From contig JAFLBT010000013.1 in assembly GCA_017302935.1 (NCBI GenBank), positions 1 through 37,599 on the forward strand: 37,599 bases of DNA. Reading direction: 5' to 3'. The notes under the pieces were generated by a model that was given only the letters and a program-made list of their open reading frames with translations, was not told the DNA's origin and searched no databases. The position numbers were made by a program, and so were the translations under genes. This stretch comes from Flavobacteriales bacterium. GTDB taxonomy: Bacteria > Bacteroidota > Bacteroidia > Flavobacteriales > Flavobacteriaceae. This document shows positions 15,377 through 22,945 of the stretch, piece by piece; position 1 is the first letter of the stretch; every line of letters starts with the position of its first letter.

Positions 15377-17677
15377 ATGAAAAAAATTCTGCTTTTAGTT
15401 GTTTTATCATTTACATTACTTTCACAAGGTCAAGAAAGAGGAACGGTTGTGGGTCATATTTTATCGGAAGGCCAAGCGGTTCCATTTGCGAGCGTTCTTT
15501 TGAAAAATGCTACAACAGGAACTTCGTCTGATGAAAACGGAAATTATTCCATTGAAGTTCCGTCGGGAAAACAAACCATCATCGTACAAGCAATCGGCTT
15601 TAAAAACCAAGAAAAAAATATAAATGTTACGTCAGGAGGAAAAATTCATTTGGATTTTAATTTAGAAGAAAGTGTTTTCGGACTCAACCAAGTCGTTGTT
15701 TCGGCCACTCGCGGATTGCAAAAAAGAACCGAAGCTCCGGTGATTGTAACCGTAACCAATTCGGAAGTTTTACAAAAAGCACAAGCCATCAGTTTATCAG
15801 AAGGATTGAGTTTTCAACCCGGATTGCGAATGGAAACCAATTGCCAAAATTGCGGTTTTTCCCAAGTTAGAATGAATGGATTAGACGGTGCTTATTCTCA
15901 AATTTTAATGGATAGCCGACCGATTTTTTCCGCTTTAAATGGTGTGTATGGTTTAGATCAAATTCCAACCAATATGATAGAACGAATTGAAGTGGTTCGT
16001 GGTGGTGGTTCATCTTTATATGGGTCGAATGCGATTGCGGGCACCATCAACATCATCACCAAAGATCCGATTGAAAATTCGTTTGAAGTGAATTCGCATT
16101 TGGGTTTGATTGATGGAAATGTACCAGACAAAGCCTTAACATTGAACGGGACAATATTATCAGATGATTTAAATTTAGGCATTCAACTTTTTGCGATGCT
16201 TCGTGATCGTGATGCTTTTGATGCAAATAATGATAATTTTACTGAAATTACCGCCATGCAAAACCGAACATTCGGATTCAAATCATTTTATCGTCCGTTT
16301 GAACGAAGTAAAATTACTGCCGAATTTCATACGGTAAATGAGTTTAGAAGAGGTGGCGAAAATCGGTTTGATTTGCAACCGTTTGAAGCTCTTACCACAG
16401 AACAAATTACTTCCAAAATGGTGGGTGGCGGACTCACATTTGAGAATTATTCGGAAGACGAAAAAAATAAATATGCCGTTTACATCAATACTCAACAATC
16501 TAAAAACGACAATTTTTATGGTGGCCGTGTGGATGATGAATTTGGAACTATTGATTATGAAGAGAGTATTCGAGGTTACGGAAATACAGAAGTGCTCACA
16601 TGGATTGGTGGAACTCAATACAACCGAAAACAAGAATCATTTTTAGGAGGTTCAGGAACATTAACCACCGGAGCCGAATACAAAAAAGAAAAAATGATGG
16701 ATGCCAAACCCGGTTACAATGCTTTTGTCAATCAAACGTTAGATATTCTCGGAATTTATGCTCAACAAGAATGGAAAGTAAATGAAAAACTAAAAGTTCT
16801 AGGCGGATTACGAGCCGATTTTCATAATGCAGCTGATGAAAATGTGATTTTTAATCCGAGATTGAATATTCTTTATAATTTTAAAGAAAATTTGCAATGG
16901 CGAAACTCCTATGCTAAAGGGTTTAGAGCACCGCAGGTTTTTTCGGAAGACATTCATGCCCGAATTGCCGCCGGAGAAGTAGCTTTGGTTGAATTAGCAG
17001 ATGGATTGCAATCGGAAACATCCCATTCGTTTTTAACTTCGTTAGATTGGAGTAAAGTTTCACCCAATTCGGAAGCCGGATTAACATTTGAAGCATTTTA
17101 TACTAGATTAAACGACCCATTTGTGTTGGAACAAATTGAAGAAACCATCTGGGAAAAACGCAATGGAAAAGGAGCCGATGTTTACGGAATAAACTTAGAA
17201 GCCAAATATGCTCCTGGGCAAAAATGGCAATTTCAAGCCGGAGCAACCATTCAAAAAGCATTGTATGACGAAGCGGTTCAATGGAGTGAAAATTTGACGA
17301 ATACCAATCGAAATTTCTTTCGTTCACCAAATGTGTATGGAAATTTGATGGCAACATTTTCGCCTAAAAAAGCTTTTCAAAACAATCTTTCATTGGTTTA
17401 TACCGGAAAAATGTATGCTCAACACTTTGCCGGATTTATTCCCGAAGACCGTTTAGTAACCACATCTGATTTTTTTGAAGTCAATCTAAAATCATCCTAT
17501 ACCTTTGTAGTAAAAGAAAAATTACACCTTCAATTAAGTGGCGGAATTCAGAATTTATTCAATAAATATCAAAACGATTTTGACTTAGGTGTAAACCGAG
17601 ATGCCAATTATATTTACGGTCCATCTCGACCAAGAACCATCTTTATTGGATTAAAAATCGGAACGGATTTGTTGTAA
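15377..17677 (+). CDS. TonB-dependent outer-membrane receptor with CarboxypepD-reg-like domain
   Basis: The 766 residues have a signal peptide (MKKILLLVVLSFTLLSQG) and a carboxypeptidase-regulatory-like beta domain (about 22-105, GTVVGHILSEGQAVPFASV). A TonB box/plug begins near LNQVVVSATRGL, and a 22-strand-type barrel follows. The plug contains an unusual NCQNCGFSQVRMNGLDG stretch with a CxxC pair where most receptors have none, followed by IERIEVVRGGGSSLYGSNAI. It is divergent from the DtxR-family repressor and shares its palindrome. Its cargo is therefore probably a metal complex, but siderophore, haem, cobalamin or a peptide chelate cannot be told apart by sequence reading. Confidence 0.88.
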   Translation: MKKILLLVVLSFTLLSQGQERGTVVGHILSEGQAVPFASVLLKNATTGTSSDENGNYSIEVPSGKQTIIVQAIGFKNQEKNINVTSGGKIHLDFNLEESVFGLNQVVVSATRGLQKRTEAPVIVTVTNSEVLQKAQAISLSEGLSFQPGLRMETNCQNCGFSQVRMNGLDGAYSQILMDSRPIFSALNGVYGLDQIPTNMIERIEVVRGGGSSLYGSNAIAGTINIITKDPIENSFEVNSHLGLIDGNVPDKALTLNGTILSDDLNLGIQLFAMLRDRDAFDANNDNFTEITAMQNRTFGFKSFYRPFERSKITAEFHTVNEFRRGGENRFDLQPFEALTTEQITSKMVGGGLTFENYSEDEKNKYAVYINTQQSKNDNFYGGRVDDEFGTIDYEESIRGYGNTEVLTWIGGTQYNRKQESFLGGSGTLTTGAEYKKEKMMDAKPGYNAFVNQTLDILGIYAQQEWKVNEKLKVLGGLRADFHNAADENVIFNPRLNILYNFKENLQWRNSYAKGFRAPQVFSEDIHARIAAGEVALVELADGLQSETSHSFLTSLDWSKVSPNSEAGLTFEAFYTRLNDPFVLEQIEETIWEKRNGKGADVYGINLEAKYAPGQKWQFQAGATIQKALYDEAVQWSENLTNTNRNFFRSPNVYGNLMATFSPKKAFQNNLSLVYTGKMYAQHFAGFIPEDRLVTTSDFFEVNLKSSYTFVVKEKLHLQLSGGIQNLFNKYQNDFDLGVNRDANYIYGPSRPRTIFIGLKIGTDLL

Positions 17678-17687
17678 AAACTTATTT

Positions 17688-17719
17688 AATCATAACAAAT
17701 CTTTATGATTGAAATCATC
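17688..17719. other. Two mutually exclusive AT-rich hairpins after the TonB receptor gene
   Basis: AATCATAA (17688-17695) can pair with TTATGATT (17703-17710), and ATGATT (17705-17710) can pair instead with AATCAT (17713-17718). No T-run follows, so this is a poor intrinsic terminator. It may end the receptor transcript weakly or be chance in AT-rich DNA. Confidence 0.3.
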
Positions 17720-17739
17720 AAATGAAAATGAAAACTTAG

Positions 17740-17747
17740 TAACTTTG
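17740..17747 (+). promoter_or_regulatory. Probable -7 element for the bacilliredoxin gene
   Basis: TAACTTTG matches TAnnTTTG and lies 38 bases before the ATG at 17786. No TTTG at the ideal upstream distance was found. Confidence 0.45.
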
Positions 17748-17785
17748 CAAAATCAAACATCAACAATCATAAATCTTAAATTAGT

Positions 17786-18196
17786 ATGTATCCAGAAGAA
17801 ATGGTAAAACCCATGAGAGCCGAGTTATCGGAAGTAGGTTTTCAAGAATTATATAGTGCAGAAGCGGTTGAAAATGCAATTTCACAAAAAGGAACAACGT
17901 TGGTAGTTGTAAATTCCGTTTGCGGATGTGCTGCCAGAAATGCAAGACCGGGAGCAAAAATGAGCTTAGACGGTGCAAAAAAACCAGATCAATTGGTAAC
18001 CGTTTTTGCCGGTGTTGATAAAGATGCTGTTGATGCAGCGAGACAACACATGTTTCCTTTTCCTCCATCGTCGCCAAGTATGGCTTTGTTTAAAGATGGC
18101 GAATTGGTTCACATGTTAGAACGCCACCATATTGAAGGTCGCCCTGCAGAAATGATAGCAGAGAATTTAAAAGATGCGTATAACGAGTTTTGTTAA
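17786..18196 (+). CDS. BrxA/BrxB-family bacilliredoxin
   Basis: Bacilliredoxins of Firmicutes remove bacillithiol from modified proteins in the cytosol. The 136-residue product has the family's thioredoxin-like fold and CGC active site (C46-G47-C48 in [16 protein letters not shown]), together with the conserved [18 protein letters not shown] segment. The length matches YphP/YqiW. It stands alone between a promoter and a strong terminator. Some Bacteroidetes have bacillithiol-like thiols, so a similar role is plausible but not shown here. Confidence 0.93.
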   Translation: MYPEEMVKPMRAELSEVGFQELYSAEAVENAISQKGTTLVVVNSVCGCAARNARPGAKMSLDGAKKPDQLVTVFAGVDKDAVDAARQHMFPFPPSSPSMALFKDGELVHMLERHHIEGRPAEMIAENLKDAYNEFC

Positions 18197-18218
18197 ATAA
18201 GAGTCGTTTTAAATATGA

Positions 18219-18251
18219 CCCTCTCAAAATCAGAATTTGAGAGGGTTTTTT
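18219..18251 (+). terminator. Rho-independent terminator of the bacilliredoxin gene
   Basis: CCCTCTCAAA (18219-18228) pairs with TTTGAGAGGG (18236-18245) around a 7-base loop, and TTTTTT follows. The stem is a perfect 10 bp. Confidence 0.9.
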
Positions 18252-18274
18252 ATTTCCAATTTCTAAATAAATAC

Positions 18275-18282
18275 TACTTTTG
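18275..18282 (+). promoter_or_regulatory. -7 element for the trhO-trhP-ferredoxin unit
   Basis: TACTTTTG matches TAnnTTTG. A transcript starting about 6 bases downstream would exclude the in-frame TTG at 18280 and supports the ATG at 18340 as the start of trhO. Confidence 0.5.
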
Positions 18283-18339
18283 CATCGAATTCTTCCATTT
18301 AGAATTCAATTTATTGTAAAACCCAAAAACGTTTATAGC

Positions 18340-19707
18340 ATGCAACTGTATAACACGATGAGGGCAGAAGAAAGAGCCGAGCTTATAGATCAAGCCGGCA
18401 AACAACGACTAACGTTGTCTTTTTATGCCTATGCCAAAATTGAAGATCCAAAAAAATTTAGAGATGATTTGTTCTTAGCCTGGAATCCGTTGGATGTCTT
18501 GGGTAGAATTTATGTGGCTCACGAAGGGATTAATGCCCAACTTTCATTGCCGGCAGATTACTTTTATCAATTCAAAGACACGTTAGATGTTTATGATTTC
18601 ATGCGAGGCATCAGATTGAATGTGGCTCGTGAGCAAGACGATCATTCTTTTTTAAAATTGACCATAAAAGTACGTCATAAAATTGTAGCCGATGGCTTAG
18701 ATGATTCCTCTTTTGATGTAACCAATAAAGGAATTCACTTAAAAGCGAAGGAATTCAACCAACTTTTAGAAGATCCAAACACCATTGTGGTTGATTTTAG
18801 AAATCACTACGAAAGTGAAATTGGTCATTTTAAAGGAGCCATTACACCTGATGTGGACACATTCAGAGAATCACTTCCCATTATTGAAGAACAATTAAAA
18901 GACCTCAAAGAAGAAAAAAATCTGTTGATGTATTGCACAGGCGGAATTCGATGCGAAAAAGCCAGTGCCTATTTCAAACACAAAGGCTTCAAAAACGTCT
19001 ATCAATTAGAAGGCGGAATCATTGAATATGCTCGTCAAATTGAGCAAGAAGGTTTGGAAAGCAAATTCATCGGTAAAAACTTTGTGTTCGATCATCGTTT
19101 GGGCGAACGCATCACAAACGATATTATTTCGCAATGTCACCAATGCGGAAAACCATGTGACAATCATACCAATTGTGTGAACGATGGTTGTCATTTGTTA
19201 TTCATTCAATGTGATGAATGCAAAGAAAAAATGGATAATTGTTGTTCCTCTGAATGTCAGGCAATCATTCATTTACCATTAGCCGAGCAAGTCAAATTGA
19301 GAAAAGGCGTTCAAAAAGGAAACATGATTTTCAAAAAAGGAAAATCGCCTGCTTTAAAATTCAAACATTCCGGCGAATTGAGCGATATGTCCTTGGCCGT
19401 TGCAAATGAAATAGAAAAACCAAAACCCATTCGCGAACGCATCAAACGTAAAAAAATACTAGTGGGCAAAGCTGAACATTATTATACCAAAGCCAGTGTT
19501 GGTTTGTTTTTAATTGAAAACCAAGAGGTAAAATCAGGGGATAAAATTTTAATTTCCGGTCCAACTACCGGCAATCAAGAGCTGGTTTTAGAAAAAATGT
19601 TTGTCAATGGCCAAGAGGGAACGGTTGCCAAACCGGGAGACAAATTAACGTTTGCAGTTCCGTTTCGTATTCGATTATCGGATAAATTGTTTAAAGTTAT
19701 TAGCTAG
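18340..19707 (+). CDS. trhO: TrhO, oxygen-dependent tRNA U34 hydroxylase (rhodanese type), with added C-terminal U32-like domain
   Basis: TrhO makes 5-hydroxyuridine at tRNA position 34 with O2. I chose ATG 18340 (MQLYNTMRAEERAEL) because the frame upstream runs through the -7 box. The 455 residues hold an N-terminal domain, a rhodanese domain with active-site loop C199-T-G-G-I-R, and a Cys-rich zinc-like region from C266 to C306 (CHQCGKPC ... CCSSEC). E. coli TrhO, as I remember it, ends not far beyond this region at about 350 residues. Here residues 371-455 add a domain that aligns without gaps to the end of the next protein, TrhP, with about 40 of 85 residues identical by eye (shared core GPTTGxQELV and PFRxRxSDKLxK). 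The gene ends 2 bases before trhP. Confidence 0.92.
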   Translation: MQLYNTMRAEERAELIDQAGKQRLTLSFYAYAKIEDPKKFRDDLFLAWNPLDVLGRIYVAHEGINAQLSLPADYFYQFKDTLDVYDFMRGIRLNVAREQDDHSFLKLTIKVRHKIVADGLDDSSFDVTNKGIHLKAKEFNQLLEDPNTIVVDFRNHYESEIGHFKGAITPDVDTFRESLPIIEEQLKDLKEEKNLLMYCTGGIRCEKASAYFKHKGFKNVYQLEGGIIEYARQIEQEGLESKFIGKNFVFDHRLGERITNDIISQCHQCGKPCDNHTNCVNDGCHLLFIQCDECKEKMDNCCSSECQAIIHLPLAEQVKLRKGVQKGNMIFKKGKSPALKFKHSGELSDMSLAVANEIEKPKPIRERIKRKKILVGKAEHYYTKASVGLFLIENQEVKSGDKILISGPTTGNQELVLEKMFVNGQEGTVAKPGDKLTFAVPFRIRLSDKLFKVIS

Positions 19708-19709
19708 TC

Positions 19710-20951
19710 ATGACTCCATCAGGGAAAATAGAACTCATGGCTCCGGCCGGAAATTTTGAATCGTTGCAAGCCGCATTAGATAACGGTGCCGATTCGGTAT
19801 ATTTTGGTGTTGAACAACTGAATATGCGAGCTCGGGCAACTATCAATTTTACTTTGGAAGATTTACCCGAAATTGCTAAACGTTGTAAAGCCCAAAAGGT
19901 TAGAACTTATTTAACGCTGAATACCATTATTTACGACCACGATTTATCTGTTGTAAAAACGTTGGTTAGCAAAGCCAAAGATGCCGGAATTACAGCTGTG
20001 ATTGCTTCAGATCAAGCCGTGATTGCCTCGGCTAGAGCTATTGGGATGGAAGTGCATATTTCTACCCAACTGAATGTGACAAATGTAGAAACTGTCAAAT
20101 TTTACAGCTTGTTTGCAGATACCATTGTGCTGTCGCGTGAATTGAGTTTGCGTCAAGTGAAAAAAATAACAGAACAAATTGAAAAAGAACAAATCAAAGG
20201 CCCGAGTGGTAATTTAGTAGAAATCGAAATCTTTGGACATGGGGCTTTATGCATGGCCGTTTCCGGAAAATGTTATTTGAGTTTGCATTCACACAATTCA
20301 TCTGCCAATAGGGGAGCTTGCAAACAAAATTGCCGAAAAAAATATACCGTAATTGATCAAGAATCCGGATTTGAAATTGAAATTGATAACGAATATATGA
20401 TGTCTCCCAAAGATTTATGTACGTTGGATTTTCTAGACCAAGTAATCGATTCGGGAATTAAAGTTTTGAAATTAGAAGGTAGAGGGCGTGCTCCGGAATA
20501 TGTGGCAATGGTTACCAAAACCTATCGTGATGCGATTGATTCCTATTACAACGGAACTTTTACCAAAGAAAAAATCAATCAATGGATGGAAGATTTGAGT
20601 ACCGTTTATAATCGAGGTTTTTGGTCAGGTTATTATTTGGGACAAAAATTAGGTGAATGGAGTGCCAATCCGGGTTCAAATGCAACACAGAAAAAAGTAT
20701 ATGTGGGTATAGGCGTTCACTTTTTTCCGAAAACGAATATCGCCGAATTTAAAATTGAAGCTTACGACATCAAAATTGGTGATAAAATCATGATAACCGG
20801 ACCAACTACAGGGGTTCAGGAACTCGTAATCAATGAAATGCTAGTAAACGATAACCGTTTTGAAAAAGCAACCAAAGGGGATAGTTGCACCCTGAAATTA
20901 CCTTTTAGAGTGAGAAATTCGGATAAATTATATAAAATTGTGGAGCAATAA
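19710..20951 (+). CDS. trhP: TrhP-like peptidase U32 family tRNA hydroxylation protein
   Basis: TrhP (YegQ) acts in the oxygen-independent, prephenate-dependent route to 5-hydroxyuridine at tRNA U34 and needs iron-sulfur biogenesis. The 413 residues begin with a TIM-barrel-like part (MAPAGNFESLQAALDNGADS) and contain four conserved cysteines (C181, C188, C204, C208) in LCMAVSGKCYLS and NRGACKQNCRKKY, the likely cluster ligands. A C-terminal beta-barrel domain (328-413) is shared with the upstream TrhO. The related rRNA enzyme RlhA is much longer, so TrhP is the better fit. Its stop overlaps the ferredoxin start (TAATG), so translation of the two is probably coupled. The U32 'peptidase' name is historical for this subgroup. 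Confidence 0.88.
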   Translation: MTPSGKIELMAPAGNFESLQAALDNGADSVYFGVEQLNMRARATINFTLEDLPEIAKRCKAQKVRTYLTLNTIIYDHDLSVVKTLVSKAKDAGITAVIASDQAVIASARAIGMEVHISTQLNVTNVETVKFYSLFADTIVLSRELSLRQVKKITEQIEKEQIKGPSGNLVEIEIFGHGALCMAVSGKCYLSLHSHNSSANRGACKQNCRKKYTVIDQESGFEIEIDNEYMMSPKDLCTLDFLDQVIDSGIKVLKLEGRGRAPEYVAMVTKTYRDAIDSYYNGTFTKEKINQWMEDLSTVYNRGFWSGYYLGQKLGEWSANPGSNATQKKVYVGIGVHFFPKTNIAEFKIEAYDIKIGDKIMITGPTTGVQELVINEMLVNDNRFEKATKGDSCTLKLPFRVRNSDKLYKIVEQ

Positions 20952-21181
20952 TGGTAGTCATAACTTTGCAACGCGACAAATGCATTGGATGTAATTATTG
21001 TGTAGAAATGGCTCCGGCACAATTTCAAATGTCAAAAAAAGACGGAAAGTCAGTTTTGTTGAAATCCGTAAACACCAAGGGTTTTCATACTTTAAAGTCG
21101 CCCAATCATACGATTGTAGAAGCTTGTGAAGCAGCTCAAAAAGCTTGTCCGGTGCATATTATTTCGGTAAAAGAAACGTGA
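20951..21181 (+). CDS. Single-cluster [4Fe-4S] ferredoxin
   Basis: This is a 76-residue electron carrier. Cluster ligands are C11, C14 and C17 (CIGCNYC) and C66 in ACPVH. An extra cysteine, C59 (EACEAA), could form a disulfide or be structural. One typical second CxxCxxC set is absent, so one cluster is expected. The start codon overlaps the trhP stop by one base, the tightest coupling in this segment. A dedicated role in the TrhP reaction or in reducing its cluster is therefore a reasonable inference, though general use is possible. Confidence 0.92.
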   Translation: MVVITLQRDKCIGCNYCVEMAPAQFQMSKKDGKSVLLKSVNTKGFHTLKSPNHTIVEACEAAQKACPVHIISVKET

Positions 21182-21235
21182 TTTTTTTTAGGATTTGAAA
21201 ATCATACTTTGGTGAAACATCAACCAAAAAAATAC

Positions 21236-21243
21236 TATCTTTA
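21236..21243 (+). promoter_or_regulatory. Possible -7 element for the ricT-gldH-pbp1A operon
   Basis: TATCTTTA differs from TAnnTTTG at the last base. It lies 65 bases before the chosen ricT start and would give a leader that includes the hairpin at 21269-21288. Confidence 0.35.
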
Positions 21244-21268
21244 CACTCTTAACGTTTAATGTCAGTAG

Positions 21269-21288
21269 TCTCGTTTTGTATAACGAGA
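21269..21288 (+). other. Leader hairpin ahead of ricT
   Basis: TCTCGTT (21269-21275) pairs exactly with AACGAGA (21282-21288) around the loop TTGTAT. No T-run follows, so it is not a terminator. It lies 20 bases before the ATG at 21309, in the expected leader. It could affect message stability or translation. Confidence 0.45.
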
Positions 21289-21308
21289 TGACCAATATAT
21301 ATAAAATT

Positions 21309-22475
21309 ATGGCTTGTACAAACTGTTCTACCGGGAGTAAAGATGGAGGAGCTCCCAAAGGATGTCAAAATAAAGGGACTTGCGGCACCGATAGCTGCAA
21401 CAAATTAACGGTTTTCGATTGGCTTTCCAATATGAGTTTGCCAAGCGGTCAAGAACCATTTGACTGTGTGGAAGTGCGTTTTAAAAACGGAAGAAAAGAA
21501 TTTTACCGCAATACCGAAAAATTGTCACTTTCAATTGGTGATATTGTGGCAACTGAAGCTTCACCTGGACATGATATCGGAATTGTTACCTTAACCGGAG
21601 AATTGGTTAAGGTTCAAATGAAGAAAAAAGGCGTAAATCCTACTAGTCCTGAAATTACCAAAATCTACCGAAAAGCTTCTCAAAAAGACATTGATATTTG
21701 GTCAGACGCCCGAGCTAAAGAAGAACCTATGAAAGTTACTGCTCGTGAAATTGCGATTCGTTTGCAATTGCAAATGAAAATTTCTGATATTGAATTTCAG
21801 GGAGATGGCTCAAAGGCTACTTTTTATTATACCGCTGAAGACCGCGTAGATTTTCGTCAATTGATTAAAGAATACGCTCAATCTTTCAGAACCCGAATTG
21901 AGATGAAACAAGTAGGTTTCCGTCAGGAAGCGGCTCGTTTAGGCGGAATCGGTTCGTGTGGAAGAGAATTGTGTTGCTCCACTTGGTTGACCGATTTTAG
22001 AAGTGTAAATACCTCTGCTGCTCGTTACCAACAGCTTTCATTGAATCCGCAAAAACTTGCCGGACAATGTGGTAAACTAAAATGTTGTTTGAACTATGAG
22101 TTAGATACCTACATGGATGCTTTAAAAGATTTTCCTGATTTTGAAACCAAATTAGAGACAGAAAAAGGAGTGGCGTATTGCCAAAAACAAGATATTTTTA
22201 AAGGATTAATGTGGTATGCTTACGCTGATAATATGGCCAACTGGCATGTATTACACATCAATCAAGTGAAAGAAATTATTGCAGAAAACAAACAAAAAAG
22301 AAGAGTTGCTTCTTTGGAAGACTTTGCTTTAGAGGTTGCTCAAGAGCCGAAACAGGACTTCAATAATGCTATGGGTCAGGAAAGCTTAACCCGATTTGAT
22401 CAACCGAAAAAGAAAAAAAATAACAATAAAAAAAGAAGACCTAATAAAATTGTAAAAAATGACCAAAAAAAGTAG
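21309..22475 (+). CDS. ricT: RicT/PSP1-family Cys-rich protein
   Basis: In Bacillus, RicT (YaaT) belongs to the RicA-RicF-RicT complex, which carries Fe-S clusters and affects RNase Y and phosphorelay. I chose ATG 21309 (MACTNCSTG); longer starts would translate the leader hairpin. The 388 residues have an N-terminal Cys cluster (CTNCSTG, CQNKGTCGTDSC), the PSP1 domain, and two CxxxxCC motifs, C217-C222-C223 (CGRELCC) and C254-C259-C260 (CGKLKCC), likely cluster ligands. The tail is lysine/asparagine rich. In Bacteroidetes the gene is commonly beside gldH, as here. Its end overlaps gldH by 17 bases. Whether it acts with RicA/RicF partners in this organism is unknown. Confidence 0.9.
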   Translation: MACTNCSTGSKDGGAPKGCQNKGTCGTDSCNKLTVFDWLSNMSLPSGQEPFDCVEVRFKNGRKEFYRNTEKLSLSIGDIVATEASPGHDIGIVTLTGELVKVQMKKKGVNPTSPEITKIYRKASQKDIDIWSDARAKEEPMKVTAREIAIRLQLQMKISDIEFQGDGSKATFYYTAEDRVDFRQLIKEYAQSFRTRIEMKQVGFRQEAARLGGIGSCGRELCCSTWLTDFRSVNTSAARYQQLSLNPQKLAGQCGKLKCCLNYELDTYMDALKDFPDFETKLETEKGVAYCQKQDIFKGLMWYAYADNMANWHVLHINQVKEIIAENKQKRRVASLEDFALEVAQEPKQDFNNAMGQESLTRFDQPKKKKNNNKKRRPNKIVKNDQKK

Positions 22476-22944
22476 TCTGTTTTTTGTTTTATTATTGATT
22501 TTATTTACGTCATGCGACAAAAAAAGACTTTTTGACGAGTACCAAAAAGTAGGTGACGCTTGGCACAAAGACAGTATTGCTTCTTTTGTTTATGAAGCCA
22601 ATGATACAGTTTCACCCAAACATTTGTTTATCAACATTCGCAACAACAAAAATTATCCTTTTCGCAATTTGTTTTTGATTGTTGAAATGGAGCAACCGAA
22701 TAAAAAAATCATTATTGACACTTTGGAATATGAAATGGCCAATCCGGATGGTTCTCTATTGGGAAAAGGAATTACAGATACGAAAGAAAACAAATTATTT
22801 TACAAAGAGAATTTTGTATTTCCTAAAGCAGGAAAATATTATATCAACATTCAACAAGCTGTTAGAAAATCGGGTAAAATTGAAGGAGTTGAACTTTTAG
22901 AAGGCATTACCGATGTAGGTTTACGAATTGAAAAAAAGGAGTAA
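22459..22944 (+). CDS. gldH: Gliding motility lipoprotein GldH
   Basis: GldH is a lipoprotein required for gliding motility in Flavobacterium johnsoniae and functionally tied to the type IX secretion machinery. The 161 residues begin with a lipoprotein signal (LILFTSC, lipid-bearing C19), then the family pattern CDKKRLFDEYQKVGDAWHKD, and later LEYEMANPDGSLLGKGITD. The length is normal. The start overlaps the ricT end by 17 bases, and its stop is followed after 1 base by the PBP1A gene. The presence of GldH supports the T9SS reading of the large BNR protein and places the genome in the Flavobacteriaceae or close kin. Confidence 0.93.
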   Translation: MTKKSSLFFVLLLILFTSCDKKRLFDEYQKVGDAWHKDSIASFVYEANDTVSPKHLFINIRNNKNYPFRNLFLIVEMEQPNKKIIIDTLEYEMANPDGSLLGKGITDTKENKLFYKENFVFPKAGKYYINIQQAVRKSGKIEGVELLEGITDVGLRIEKKE

Positions 22945-22945
22945 G

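Noticed and set aside
18280-18339. 20-residue N-terminal extension of TrhO from a TTG
   Set aside because: The TTG lies in the -7 box TACTTTTG at 18275-18282; family members start with MQLYNT, matching ATG 18340.
21276-21308. Start of RicT at a TTG or at ATG 21287
   Set aside because: These would translate the leader hairpin; homologues begin MACTNC, matching ATG 21309.
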